The translations under genes were made by a program, and so were the position numbers. Below the pieces are notes generated by a model. It ran no database searches and was not told where the DNA came from. It was given only the letters and a program-made list of their open reading frames with translations. This document shows, piece after piece, positions 18,649 to 28,566 of a stretch of DNA of 30,734 bases; the first letter of the stretch is position 1; every line of letters starts with the position of its first letter. The DNA is from Chara braunii (lineage: Eukaryota; Streptophyta; Charophyceae; Charales; Characeae): contig BFEA01000008.1 in assembly GCA_003427395.1 (NCBI GenBank), forward strand, positions 2,574,750 to 2,605,483, written 5' to 3'.

Positions 18649-19465
18649 TGTCTGTCCGACTGTGGTCGTGATGGGAAGGGGGTCCTAATAATAACCTATA
18701 AACTAATCTAAGTACTCTCAACCTGATCGGCTGTCGTCGTGAGGGGACGAGGGTACAAACAACTACTTACAAACTAATCTAAGTACTATCCGCCTGATCG
18801 GCAGTCGTCGTGAGGGGACGAGGGTAGAAACGACTACTTACGAACTAATCAAAGTGCTCTCTACCAGATCGGCTGTCGTTGTGATGGGATGAGGGTAAAA
18901 TAAAAGTATTTATAAGCTAGTCTTAAGTACTCTCTACCGGATCGACTGTCGTCGTGATGGGACGAGGGTACAAACAAAATACTTATAAGCAAATTTAAGT
19001 ACTCTCTACCTGAGTGGCTCGTGAGGCGGCGAAGGTACGAACAATAACTTATGAACTAATCTAAGTACTCTCTACCTGAGCGGCTGTCGTCGTGAGGGGA
19101 CGACGGTACAAACAACTACTTATGAACTAACCTACGTACTCTCTACCGAATCGACTTTCGCCGTGATGGGAGGAGGGTACTAACGATAACTTATAAAATA
19201 AAGTAGGTACTCTTTACCGTAACGACTCTCGTCGTGTCTGGAAGGGGGTATCTAACTATAACTTATAAACTAAATAGGGGCTCTCTCTCGGATCGACTGT
19301 CGTCAAGATGGGACGAGGGTACAAACCCAAACTTACGAACTAATATAAGTACTCTCTACCGGATCGGATGTCGTCGTGAGGGACGGTACAAGCAAAATAC
19401 TTATGAACTAAAATAGGTACTCTTTACCGAATCGACTGTCGTTGTGACGGGAAGAGGGGTCTGAC
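18649..19465 (+). repeat. ~65-70-bp minisatellite, about 12 units
   Basis: Units read approximately GTACTCTCTACC-GGATCGACTG-TCGTC-GTGATGG-GACGA-GGGTAC, then an AT-rich spacer such as AAACTTATAAACTAATCTAA. The TCGTC/GACGA pair and an outer GTAC-CTC/GAG-GTAC pair give each unit a stem-loop. Units vary by substitution and small deletion (one lacks part of the stem near 19018). Confidence 0.92.
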
Positions 19466-19599
19466 ACTTATATAATAATAAAGGGAGACTCCAAGAAGGG
19501 TCGTCCTCTTCACACGCTTGAGTCTAAGGCTGACTAACAATCTGCAAAGAGTAAGAAATCACATTTCTACTTTTCCTTTCCTAGCTTACTCACCCTCTG

Positions 19600-20280
19600 A
19601 TAGTCCGACCACCAAACCGATAGTAGGGAGATTTCTGTAGAAGTCACCCTATTACTTGTTTAATGGATGGACTACTCATTACCCAAGGAAAGTAGTAGAG
19701 GGGCCTCTGTTGAGGTCTGTCTATTACCTACTTGATTTTGTACTAATTTATTGAGAGGGTGATCCTGTAGGAATACCCTAAACCCTCGTCTTCTGTCTAA
19801 GATAAAACGGTCTCAGATCGGTCAGGTTCAAAAGGGCAACAGGATAGCCTTGTTAGGATTATCCTAATGCACTCTTGAAATGAGCCTCGCCACGTGATAG
19901 TAGGGGGCTCTTGTGCGGGTCGCCTATTATTCACGCGGACCATTATTAACCCTTGGAAAGGGATTGACATCCAAATTTTTCGGGAGTATACCTAAAGGAA
20001 GTAGTAGGGTGCTTCTGGAGTAGCCTCTACTATTTGTTGTATGAAAAGGATTCTCATGTGTGAGCTATCCTGCTACTCTGACCTAGATCCTATGTATACT
20101 TTGAGTGAGACTAAGTACAGAGTCAACTACTCATGAATAACTTACTCACCTGTCTGTTTGACTTACAGAGTGCTTGGTATTGATTAAGTAGTAAGAGATT
20201 CATGTTTGAATAGGCCTACTACTTGAGTGTGTTAGCACAAATAGCAGAGAAAGGAAGGAACAATGCTCCTGTTGGAGCAA
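19600..20280 (+). repeat. Array of hairpins with TGTN apical loops
   Basis: At least seven hairpins. 19621-19654: TAGTAGGG/CCCTATTA, loop TGTA. 19692-19727: GTAGTAGA/TCTATTAC with GGGCCTC/GAGGTCT, loop TGTT. 19756-19779: loop TGTA. 19894-19934: outer GTGA..TAGTAGG. 20002-20032: TAGTAG/CTACTA. 20048-20070: CTCA-TGTG-TGAG. 20187-20225: AAGTAGTA/TACTACTT with ATTCA/TGAAT, loop TGTT. About 20263-20279: TGCTCC-TGTT-GGAGCA. Stem bases differ between copies while pairing is kept. No protein frame is seen. Confidence 0.8.
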
Positions 20281-20690
20281 GGTTTTCACATATCAAGAGA
20301 AAGAACAAGGAAAGAAGATAGGACCATGAGAAAGAGAATACTAGTAGAAAGAGAACCATCGCGTAATCCATAGTTGTCCGTGACTTTCAGGTAGAAGACC
20401 ACAATGATGAATGAATTATATCTCATCTACACGAGTACCAGAACGGCACGCTTATCTCCAAGAGAGAGAATGAAAGTACTGAGAGTAGGGTAAACACGAG
20501 TTTCCCTAAACGACGACCTAGGACACATGCGTGAGACTTCTCGAGAGAAAGGAGATAGTGACAGACGACTCAGGGTAGGGTTGTGAGAATAGACGTTAGG
20601 AGTTAGATATGGGATGTCGATCCAAGAGCTCAGTACCCATGTCTAAGGGCTTGACCCTTAGATAATAATATGTGGGAAATCAAGTGGGGG
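20281..20690. other. Non-coding; further hairpins
   Basis: TAGGG-T-AAAC pairs with GTTT-CCCTA around ACGA near 20486-20507. TCTAAGGG (20642-20649) pairs perfectly with CCCTTAGA (20655-20662) around CTTGA. No gene is seen. Confidence 0.5.
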
Positions 20691-20700
20691 TGTTGAATCT
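20676..20700 (+). other. Possible polypurine tract and LTR start
   Basis: GGGAAATCAAGTGGGGG followed by TGTTGAATCT resembles the polypurine tract/3' LTR border of plant Copia elements. I find no second LTR copy, primer-binding site or pol sequence upstream, so this is only a candidate. Confidence 0.25.
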
Positions 20701-21585
20701 TTGTTGACCTGTGTGTGTGCAGGTCCGGACTCATTTTACTATTGCATTTCAAGAAAGAGGTTCTACGGAAAGGACCCAAATTTTCTGTTATCTCTCGATA
20801 AGAGGTCGGTTGTTACCGATTGAACTTTTCCCCTTTGACTTGATACCCACCTCTAAAGTCAAACCCTGTGATCAGTACAACTGTCATATGTGGTCATTGC
20901 GTAAATGATCCTAGTCACTCCCAAGGGTCCTTTGAAGAAATGTGAGGGGGTTGGGCTTACGTCTAAGGAAGGATAAAGCTGTCATACACGGTTTGGGAAG
21001 TGAGGGACAAGGTCAATGGTTGATGGTTGACTTTGTTAGTGCATGACATGTGAACTATCTATGCATTATTCTGTGCAGGTCTGTTTTTTGCGTGATTTTG
21101 GATTGAACTGGACCTGGTCTGTTGAAGAGTCTCGGACGCACAACACTTGTGAAAGTGGGAAGGGTTCTCGGCGGTAATATTTCCATATTCATCATATGTC
21201 CAACTTAACTATTATAATGATTCAGTTAAGTCTTAACTTGTTAAGAAAGTTAGGACGCTCTTTGGTAGAAAGAAAATTTGATTAATATTGATCGAGAGGA
21301 TAATACATTACGTAGTAGTGCAAATAGACTGCCTTATTAAAAGTTCGACCTGAATATCTAACGGGTCAATGCGTCTTACCGTGCGTACCCCATTTTATGC
21401 TACAACGATCGAGCAAATGCCCTCGACCGACCTACCTCTACAAAGGCATGTAAAAGCCTTTGCATGTGGGCCGGTAGCAAAGTGGAATACGCAGAATATA
21501 GGATGAGTCTTCATCCTAGCTCTAACCTGGTCTGGAGCCCAAGTAAGGAAAAATACTTATCTGAGTGAGATTTGTACTAATAGGA
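20701..21585. other. No gene recognised
   Basis: Two CTGTGTGTGTGCAGGTC-like and CTGTGCAGGTCTG segments (20709, 21071) look like splice acceptors or a small repeat. No frame is longer than about 65 codons. It could be the eroded 5' part of the LINE that follows. Confidence 0.35.
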
Positions 21586-21592
21586 ACATGCA

Positions 21593-22880
21593 GACATTTG
21601 GACAGAGCGACTAAAAGTCAAAGGAATTGCGTTTTATGATCACATGACCATAAACTATTTTCAGAAGCTACTGCTCAAACACTTGACTCACTTTTTTAGT
21701 GATCTCACTCACCCCTTCTCACAAGACTTTCCACCTGCGTGAGATCAAAGTCAGTTGTGCACATATGTGCTCTATATTACGAGGACATCCTAACAACCAC
21801 TCGCAAAGATCCTAAGAAGACATTACGGAAAGACCTTTCTGAGGGTTGTCAACATTGGGATACCTTCACGGACAGATTACGACTTCATGTTAAAATAGAC
21901 CTTGACCGCCCAGTCACCACTGATGAAGTATTGAAGCCCTTCGTGTTATGGCAAAAGGTAAGGCCCCAGGAGACGATGGTCTCCCAGTCGAACACTACAT
22001 CATTATCTCGGATGTGATTAAAGACGAACTGGTGGAGCTTTACAACCAAGTTTTGTTGGGAGGGAACCTTTCTGTGAGAATAAGGAATGGGATAATATTC
22101 CTGTTGTATAAAAAATGAGACAGAGTTGAAATTAGGAACTGACATAGCAAGAAGGTTGGGTCAGTATTTATCATAGTTGGTTGAGATTGACCAGGAGCAT
22201 TCATTCGGGGTCGTACGATATTCAATAATATTGTTACAACCATCAAATCTCTGGAATTGGTATATAATGAAAATACTAACACAACAACCCTGATGCTCGA
22301 TCTAGAAAATGTTTACGATCGAGTAACTTGGACATATTACGTGCTCACCACCCTGCGCCACCTCGAATTTGGAGATAATCTTTGTAATTGGGTCGCTGCG
22401 TTGTACTCCCTCTCAACTGCATCGGTTATGGTAACAAATTGGAATCCTTACGTCTTACTCGCTCTCTTCGCCAGCGATGCCTCCTGACCCCATTACTATT
22501 CGTACTCCAAATGAGGAACTTACTTTGCAACATTTGTGACCACCCGCAAATCAAAGGAATCAGCCTGGGACTCTCCAGTGTAAAGTGAAAGCCTTAGTTG
22601 ATGATTTATTTGAACTATCTGAAAACTTGACAGGCTCCATGACCGCCCTGAAAACTTGCTTGGATGAGTATCCGATACTCTCAGAAGCTTCAGTAAACTG
22701 GTCAAAATCCATGTTTTTCCTCCTCAATGAACATACACGTGCAATAAATTGCGGGATGAAACGAATTACTTGTGAAAACTCGAAGAGATTTTTAGGGGTG
22801 CAGGTATCACTTTTATTATGCACTGTAGACTTGGAGGGTATCTTGTTGCAATGTGCGTTACATAAGTCGCTACATGTGGC
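21593..22880 (+). pseudogene. LINE (non-LTR retrotransposon) ORF2 reverse transcriptase, decayed
   Basis: Reading passes through several frames. 21593-21735 has WTERLKVKGIAFYDHM. 21739-21930 has CALYYEDILTT and LDRPVTTDEV. 21933-22480 has KGKAPGDDGLPVEHY, GAFIRGRTIFNNIVTTI and LDLENVYDRVTW; the last is RT motif A, with the catalytic Asp codon at 22299. Then comes RSLRQRCLLTPLLFVLQM (about 22460-22515) and finally ALVDDLFELS, with the two Asp codons of the xxDD motif at 22600-22605 intact but Val before them. FLGVQVSL near 22790-22815 matches the region after the palm in plant LINEs. At least four frameshifts plus in-frame stops near 22117, 22140 and 22190 show it is dead. The endonuclease half is not recognised and the 3' end is cut by Ty3 sequence. 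Confidence 0.88.
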
Positions 22881-22913
22881 AAGCAGGAAGTTGCACCCGA
22901 CATTTGAAAGTTC

Positions 22914-25441
22914 GTCTGGGATCATGTTAATGATCTCAGGAAAGTGTTTGATCTTCTGCAGGAGCACAACCTTACGACAGGTGGCGCTAAATCCAAGCAT
23001 TGCATGAGAGAGGCGACCTTTCTTGGGTTTGTGTGTAACGAGCAGGGTCGTCGTCCGGATACCAAGAAAACAAACAAAATTTTTGAGTGGCCGACACCAT
23101 TCAAGAATATAGGTTAGGTGAGCTGTTTTGTTGAACATGTGGGTTCTGGAGAATATTCAGCAATGGGCTTGCCGCTAAGATTGAACACGTGAGGAAGTTA
23201 GTGGGAAAGAACCAGGAATGAGAATGGGGAGAGAAGCAGGAACAGGTAGTAAAAGAAGAAGGAATTTGAGGAAGGAGGTTTGGTACTTGGAGTTCCGGAC
23301 TACGAAGCGATCTTAGAGCGCCCCTTCATAATAGAGACTGATGTCGGACCCACTGCCTTGGGAAGAGTCTTGATACAGGTGGATCATGAGGGCAAGAAAA
23401 GACCATTACGCCTTGAGAGTCGAACTCTCAATTCCACTGAAAGGAATTACTCCCAATTCAAGAAGGAGGCATTGACAATATTACACTGCTTACGGATCTT
23501 CAGACATTATCTCTTTAGGAGAAGATTCATTCTAAGAGTAGATCCGACAACCCTCACGTATTTCCTTAGGAACTTCTCTCCAGCTGATCCTACAGTTGCC
23601 AGATGGCTCACCTACATCTGGATATTTGATTTTGAGTTGGAGCGCATTCCGGGGAATAAGAACAAAGCAGATGGGTTGAGAAGGATAGAATGGATACAAC
23701 TTGGGGAAGCTAAGGAAGAGACGCTGTCGGTAGACAGATTATTGGAAGAGGATGACATGCCACTTCACGTTAATGCGTGGGCCTTGAGAGTCGAGGATGA
23801 TGGGGTGCGAGAGGGAAGACCTATGTGGTTCGCACCCGCGACTTTTATGAAGGATGAGAGGTTGATATTAAAACCTTTCGTCGAAAAGGATCCGTTGGGA
23901 GAAAGGAATGGGGAATAGATGACAGAGTTAGCCTTGGCAGAGAGTTACCGATTGACAAAAGAGTCGGTCACGATTGAGGCAGGAACAGGACAGGTGGATC
24001 GACATTTATTAACGGTAGGGAGAGTGCATTACCTTGTAAAGTCCCTCCTACAAATCCGGAACGAAGAAGAAAGAAGGACGGTAAAGGCGGATAAGATAAT
24101 ATTGGGAGATGGCCTCGAATTTGATGAGGAGAAGGAAGGTGAGGAATTTGAGCAGGGCGAAGTCTCATAAGACTTTCGGGAAAAAGAGTACGATGGATTC
24201 AATTTGGAAATGAGACTTCTTCTCTCCGGCGACAAGCGAGAAATGGAAGTTGGTGAGAAAACTCTCCGCATGAGGCACCATTATGTGGTAAGGGGTGGTC
24301 ATCTCTTCATCAGGGATAAAAGAGGACCACCTAGGAGAGTTATCTGTGGTAGGAATCGATAGATTGATGTCATAGCTGCCCTCCACGACGGGCCTGTTGG
24401 AGGTCACAGGGGTTTTGCCGCTACTCTCAAAAAGGTAACCCTCTATTTGTGGGAAGGAATGTACGGGATGGTTAGAAAGTACTGTGAGTCACGCGTGCCG
24501 TGCCAGGTCAGATCGCCAATCAGATATAAAGAACCCCTCCACCCGAGATATATCAAGGATGTGGGGGCAGTTGTCCACTTGGATTTGTTAGCAATGCCGA
24601 TAGGACTTGGTGGGTACAACTACATCTTTGATGCTAGAGACAACCTCACAGGATTTATTGATGGAAAGGTCATCCGGACCAAGACTGGGGCGGTCTTGGC
24701 TAGATGCATCAAAAAATATTACCTCCATTATCCTTTCGTGCTGGAATTCACGATGGATAGAGGATCGGAGTTCACGTGTGGGGAGGTTAAGGAGTTATTG
24801 GATGAACTCGGAATAATCGCCAAGTACACCACCAGGGCACATCCTCAAGCTAATGCACCGGTAGAGAGAGGGCACAGCCCCATCACAAACTTACTGGCAA
24901 AATGGACAGCGGGGAAACCAAATTTGTGGCCTAAGTTCCTACGGACAGTATTTTTCGTCGAAAACATCACGGTCAAGAAAACCACGGGGTATGCTCCTGC
25001 GACCTTATGGTATGGGAGACACGCCACCTTTCCAATAGAAAGCTTCCTGAAAACCTGGCGGAGACAGGACCTTGAAAACGACCTGCCACTTGAAGAGTTA
25101 CTCGACATCCGAGCCAGACAGGTCAGTGTCACAGAAGAAAGGATTCAGGAAGCACTCGAGAATGTGGCTGACAGTCGGGGAAGAGACAAGGAAAGATGGG
25201 ACCGACTTCCTCGCGTACGAACTGAGTCATTGGCAGTCAGGGACGGGGTAATGTTGTATGACTCGTCCTTGGAGAAACAATAGTTAAGGAAGCTGGATAA
25301 GAGATGGTTGGGGCCGTACAAGGCGAGACGGGGAATCATGGGGCGTATGAGCTGGAGGAAATGGATGGAACGCCAAGGCGAGACGGGGTTTCTGGATCCA
25401 GGTTGAAGAAATTCAGGACAAGAGATGAGGTGAGTCAATAA
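22914..25441 (+). pseudogene. Ty3/gypsy pol fragment: RT end, RNase H, integrase
   Basis: It starts within the reverse transcriptase: VWDHVNDLRKVFDLLQEHNL, then KHCMREATFLGFVCNEQGR and a TNKIFEWPTPFKN segment. A frameshift near 23110 is followed by FWRIFSNGLAAKIEHVRKL. RNase H follows from 23280 (FIIETDVGPTALGRVL, RNYSQFKKEALTILHCLR, FRHYLFRRRFILRVD). The same frame runs to 25283 with only three internal stops (23916, 24168, 24360). An HHCC zinc finger lies about 24380-24510. The integrase core has Asp at 24582, Asp at 24756 and Glu at 24864 with 35 residues between the last two, so the D,D35E triad is intact. After TAG at 25281 and a frameshift, a GAYELEEMDGTPRRDG tail ends at 25441. The N-terminal RT, protease and gag are absent upstream; LINE sequence lies there instead. 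Confidence 0.92.
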
Positions 25442-25595
25442 CCTAAAGATAAGTCAATTCAATCCTCCTTAAAAACCCTTGTGATTGCATCATTTGCGAA
25501 CCTAATATTGTTGTCCGCCTGCTAACACCCCGTCGCACCTGCCACTCTCCTCGTCCTTTCTGCGTACAGGCCTAATCTTGTAAAAAGGAGCAGCG
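25442..25595. other. Linker between Ty3 pol end and gag start
   Basis: 154 bp without a recognisable LTR, primer-binding site or polypurine tract. Its shortness makes the pol-then-gag order unusual. Confidence 0.5.
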
Positions 25596-26731
25596 ATGAC
25601 ACGAAAGGGAGGAGTGGCGGGGCCTTCCAGGCCAACTTTGGCAGGGAATGGCGACAGGGATTACGGCGGGTGACCAGGGACGCAGATGAAATGCCGATCT
25701 ACAAGAAGGGGGACAATTAGAGGTTGTTCCTGAGGGAGTTCGAAGACTATGCATTCAGGAGGGNGAAGGGGGACAATTAGAGGTTGTTCCTGAGGGAGTT
25801 CGAAGACTATGCATTCAGGAGGGAGTGGGACACCCCAACCATGCTGCTGAGAGTGACAGCTTTGAGGGATTGTCAATTGAAGATTGAGGAAATTACCACC
25901 GACTGCCTAGGATGGATGACTTTCAAGACAGAGATGTGGGCTGAGTATGGGGACCTGAGAAAAGACGAGATCGAGGATGATATCATCTTTGATGGAACGA
26001 ATGTGGAAGATTTTGAGGACAACCTCACTCTGTGTGCTGAAGAGAAAGGGTGGAAGGAGGAGGAGAAGTTGGAACAGGTAATGGCGAGAGTGGACCCTAG
26101 GGAATATGAGAGTATGAGGAAGATCAAGGAGGAGTCAAATACCTAGGGTGAGGTTCTTGTCAAATTCAGGAGAACCTGCACTCTGGCGGTACAAAGACAA
26201 AAGAAAAGGCAGTTACTTTAGGAGCAGGGATTGTGGATCGGAAGGAGAGGGGACAAGCTAAAAAAGAAAGCTCAACAAAAAATTGACGAAGATGATGTGC
26301 CCCTCAGGCAGGTGCTTGTCAGGAAAAGGACAACAATTCAGAAGGAAGGTGGATCAGCAAGCAAGACCGCAGGAATGCAAGAGAAAAGAAGAGGCAAGGA
26401 GAAGAAGCAAAGCAAGGAAGAAGAGGGAGAGAGGAAACAGGACATGATGAGAGAAGACGAAGGGAAGAAGGAAGTGGAGGAGGTAGCAACAAAAAAAAAG
26501 GGCACAAAAGAGAAGAAGGAGAGGGAAGAAGAAGGAGAGAAGGAATCGGATACGATGAGTGGGAAAGAAGGGATAAAGGAGGTGGAGAAGATAGCAGAGG
26601 GGAAAGAGGGCGCAAAGGAGAATAAAGAAGAGGAAGAAGAGGAAGAAGAAAGGAATCAAACAGAAAAGGAAACTAGAATGGCCGCAGCTGAGAATCCTCT
26701 CAAGGAACCGGTGTCGGGCCAAAAACCCTGA
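25596..26731 (+). pseudogene. Ty3-type gag-like gene, broken
   Basis: An ATG at 25596 opens MTRKGGVAGPSRPT..GNGDRDYGG. After a frameshift near 25665 the sequence continues as RDADEMPIYKKGDN (TAG replaces the next codon) and FLREFEDYAFRREWDTPTML. This frame reaches 26731 with stops near 26144 and 26219. The middle is acidic (FKTEMWAEYGDL, VEDFEDNLTLCAEEKGW), and the last 160 codons are a Lys/Glu-rich low-complexity tail ending ENPLKEPVSGQKP. No zinc knuckle is visible. Similarity to gag of Chara-type Ty3 elements is from memory. It lies on the same strand as the pol fragment but downstream of it, so it is probably from a second element or a rearranged one. Confidence 0.6.
25705..25823. other. 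59-bp exact duplication around a single N: likely assembly join artefact
   Basis: 25705-25763 and 25765-25823 are identical and separated only by one N at 25764. This is the pattern left when two contigs with an unrecognised overlap are abutted. The true gag sequence here is probably 60 bp shorter. Confidence 0.88.
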
Positions 26732-27230
26732 CAAGGGTATTTGCCTGTGTTTTTGAACGTTGGACGTTGTCCGACTCTTGCGTTGAATTTAATGACTTGA
26801 TGAGACTGACATTGCCAAACGTTTATTCAGACCAGCGCTATGACTGAGAGACCTAAACCTTTTTAGAACCTGAGGTTGTCAACGCAAGACGACATCGAGG
26901 TCCGCGCGGGATAGCGGGTATCAGCACTGTCATTCGAGGGTTTCTTCGACAAGGACATAGTAGTGTGCAGTCATGGAAAGACTAAAATTTGACCTATTCT
27001 ATCTAAAAAATAATGTCGCGCGACTGCTAAGCCGCGCGATTCAGGGCCTAAGTGACTAAGGAGAGAGTTGCGTCGGGGTATGCGGCCACGACGCAGGAGG
27101 CGTACTAAGTTTTTAATTTCTCTAGGGCCGCGGGGTCTGATTTCGAGCCTGGGGGCCGATAGGCAAATGCCAAGGCTTACCCGGTTCGAAGGCCGACCAA
27201 GCAGCGGTCACGCGGCTAACTGGTATGGGT
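26732..27230. other. No gene seen; tRNA-like fragments
   Basis: GGTCTGATTTCGAGCCTGGG near 27135 resembles a B box. GCGCGCGAC...CCGCGCGAT words near 27015-27040 form short inverted pairs. No open frame is convincing. Confidence 0.4.
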
Positions 27231-27352
27231 AGGCCACGAGCAGGAATGCCGGCAGACCACAAGTAGGACAGACCTGGTAGGCCACAGCCGGGGCAGGCCT
27301 GCTAAGCCACATACAGGCGAAGCCTGCAAGGCCGCAGGCAGGGGAATCATCT
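27231..27352. repeat. ~24-bp GC-rich minisatellite, five units
   Basis: Units resemble TAGGCCACAGCCGGGGCAGGCCTGC; successive units start with TAGGCCAC, AGACCACA, TAGGCCAC, TAAGCCAC and AAGGCCGC. Confidence 0.75.
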
Positions 27353-27535
27353 GGGCTAGCTCTTCATATTTTAGAGCAGCTCATGTTTAGTGTGAAACAG
27401 GAGCTAGCCCAGTAGGTTACGTCACGCGACTACTACCTAGCAGACACCAGGATCGAATCTGAGAGATTGTAACTACCGGGCTAACTCCTTTTGGAGCAGC
27501 CCAGCCTTTTGGGCACAGCCGATTTCGGCCGTCTG
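27350..27535 (+). mobile_element. tRNA-derived SINE, copy 2
   Basis: GGAGCTAGCCCAGTAGGT (A box) and AGGATCGAATCT (B box) are followed by CTAACTCC-TTTT-GGAG and ATTTCGGCCGT, colinear with copy 1 at 10377. GGGCTAGCTC at about 27352 inverts GAGCTAGCCC at 27401-27410, framing the head in a stem. Confidence 0.65.
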
Positions 27536-27835
27536 ATCAAAAAGATCTCACGGCTAAGATTGGCCGCGCAGTGGTAGCATGGCCCTGCGCACAGAATGAC
27601 ACGCGCAAATCTAAATAGTAAAAAACTAAAAAATAAATAAAAATAAACAAAGAAAATTTTACATCACGCCACATGGCGCGCGAAGATGTGCCCAAAGGCA
27701 CATAGCTGTTACCGTTGGTCTTTACTGCTACCCTACGATCCAACGCGCTAGATAACGCAGGAAGATGAGGTAGGGGACTGTAAGTTCCAGGAGGAATGAC
27801 AGGCGCCCGTTTTCAACGGGCAACCATTTTCTATC
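27536..27835. other. No gene; hairpin with CCCGTTTT
   Basis: GCCCGTT-TTC-AACGGGC pairs at 27805-27821. A second tRNA-like GCGCAGTGGTAGCATGG lies near 27568. No coding frame is seen. Confidence 0.45.
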
Positions 27836-27940
27836 CCAGGTAAGGTGGTTTTGTTTTTTCGATTTTTTTTTTAGATTTTTCCTAGATTTTAGTTTAGATT
27901 TTTCTTTTTTTCTTTTCTCCCTTTGTCTTCTTTTGTTAGG
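27836..27940. repeat. AGGTAAG plus TTAGATTTT-rich tract (A-rich on minus)
   Basis: CCCAGGTAAGGTGG is followed by about 100 bp of T-runs with TTAGATTTT words. On the minus strand this is an A-rich segment after the hammerhead of unit A. Confidence 0.6.
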
Positions 27941-28403
27941 GCACCCGTTCGTTTTGAACGAACGCGTAGCTCTGTGCCAGGCTGTTTCGTCGGAATCTCA
28001 CCGACTCATCAGGAGGCTGAGCCTCAACAGTCTGGGCAGCAACTGAACGAGTAAAGCGCATGAACCTCGCGCTTATGGCGCCTAGGAACAGCTGCAAACT
28101 AGAGAAAAGGTAGGGGGTCACCTACCTCGTTGACCCCATGGGATTGCCATCTATAGGATGAGCAAAATTGAATGAATCTACCTCCGGAACGCGGAAGTAT
28201 GAAGGGCAGTTGAGGGAAAGGCCACCCAGGTATGCATTTGTTTGCAACTGCAAGCGAACGAGGTGAGTTTTGCTTTTTTTTTCTATTTCATTTTGTTTTT
28301 CTTTTTCTTAGATTTTGCTTCAGATTCTTCTTAGATTTTATCTTTTTTTTTTTTTTTTTTTTTTTTTTTTCGTTTAGATTTTTTTTTTTTTTTCTTTTTA
28401 TAT
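27941..28403 (-). mobile_element. Hammerhead-bearing repeat, unit A (~460 bp)
   Basis: On plus coordinates the unit holds: CGTTCGTT-TTG-AACGAACG hairpin (27946-27964), the minus-strand ribozyme (27977-28035), a GGGGTCA/TGACCCC hairpin (28114-28137), GGATGAGCAAAATTGAATGAATCTACC (28156-28182), CGAGGTGAG, and a T-rich tract with TTAGATTTT words to about 28390. Unit B repeats the same order about 460 bp on, once its inserted MITE is discounted. No protein is encoded. On the ribozyme strand an A-rich tract follows each ribozyme. I infer a non-autonomous retroposon; plant retrozymes are the nearest known class. Confidence 0.7.
27977..28035 (-). ncRNA. Type III hammerhead ribozyme, core intact (HHR-A)
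   Basis: Read 5' to 3' on the minus strand. Stem III: CCAGACTGT (28035-28027) pairs with ACAGCCTGG (27985-27977), one mismatch. Cleavage triplet GTT (28028-28026), predicted cut after 28026. Stem I: GAGGC-TCA-GCCTC (28025-28013). Core CTGATGA (28012-28006). Stem II: GTCGG-TGAGATT-CCGAC (28005-27989). Core GAAA (27988-27985). Every invariant hammerhead position is present, and GUU is an allowed NUH triplet. Loop 1 (UCA) is complementary to UGA in loop 2, which would allow the loop contact natural hammerheads use. It should self-cleave when transcribed from the minus strand. Confidence 0.9.
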
Positions 28404-28440
28404 ACACCACCCTTTCGTTTTGACGAACGGGTCGTGATAT

Positions 28441-28561
28441 GGGCCTAGCTGCACTACTCTAGAAATGCACAAAAGACAAAAATCTTGACGGTGTATCTTT
28501 CCATATTCTAGCGGAAGATTCGCTTTTATTTTGCACATTTCGAGAGTAGTGCGGCGATGCC
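28441..28561 (-). mobile_element. 121-bp MITE, copy 2
   Basis: Reverse-complement relative of 2369-2489. Termini: GGGCCTAGCTGCACTACTCT at left; from the right, GGCATCGCCGCACTACTCTC. ATAT flanks both sides (28437-28440, 28562-28565). It splits unit B at a point where unit A is continuous, which shows it inserted after the unit was formed. Confidence 0.88.
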
Positions 28562-28566
28562 ATATG

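Noticed and set aside
19234-19416. 60-codon frame inside the minisatellite
   Set aside because: It runs across repeat units, has no counterpart in the other units, and contains no domain.
18541-20280. CRISPR-like array (regular repeats and spacers)
   Set aside because: Eukaryotic context, irregular spacing, repeats defined by pairing rather than sequence, and no cas genes.
20676-21190. Complete Copia LTR
   Set aside because: Only the polypurine-tract/TGTTG border is suggestive; no second LTR, no TG...CA end and no pol.
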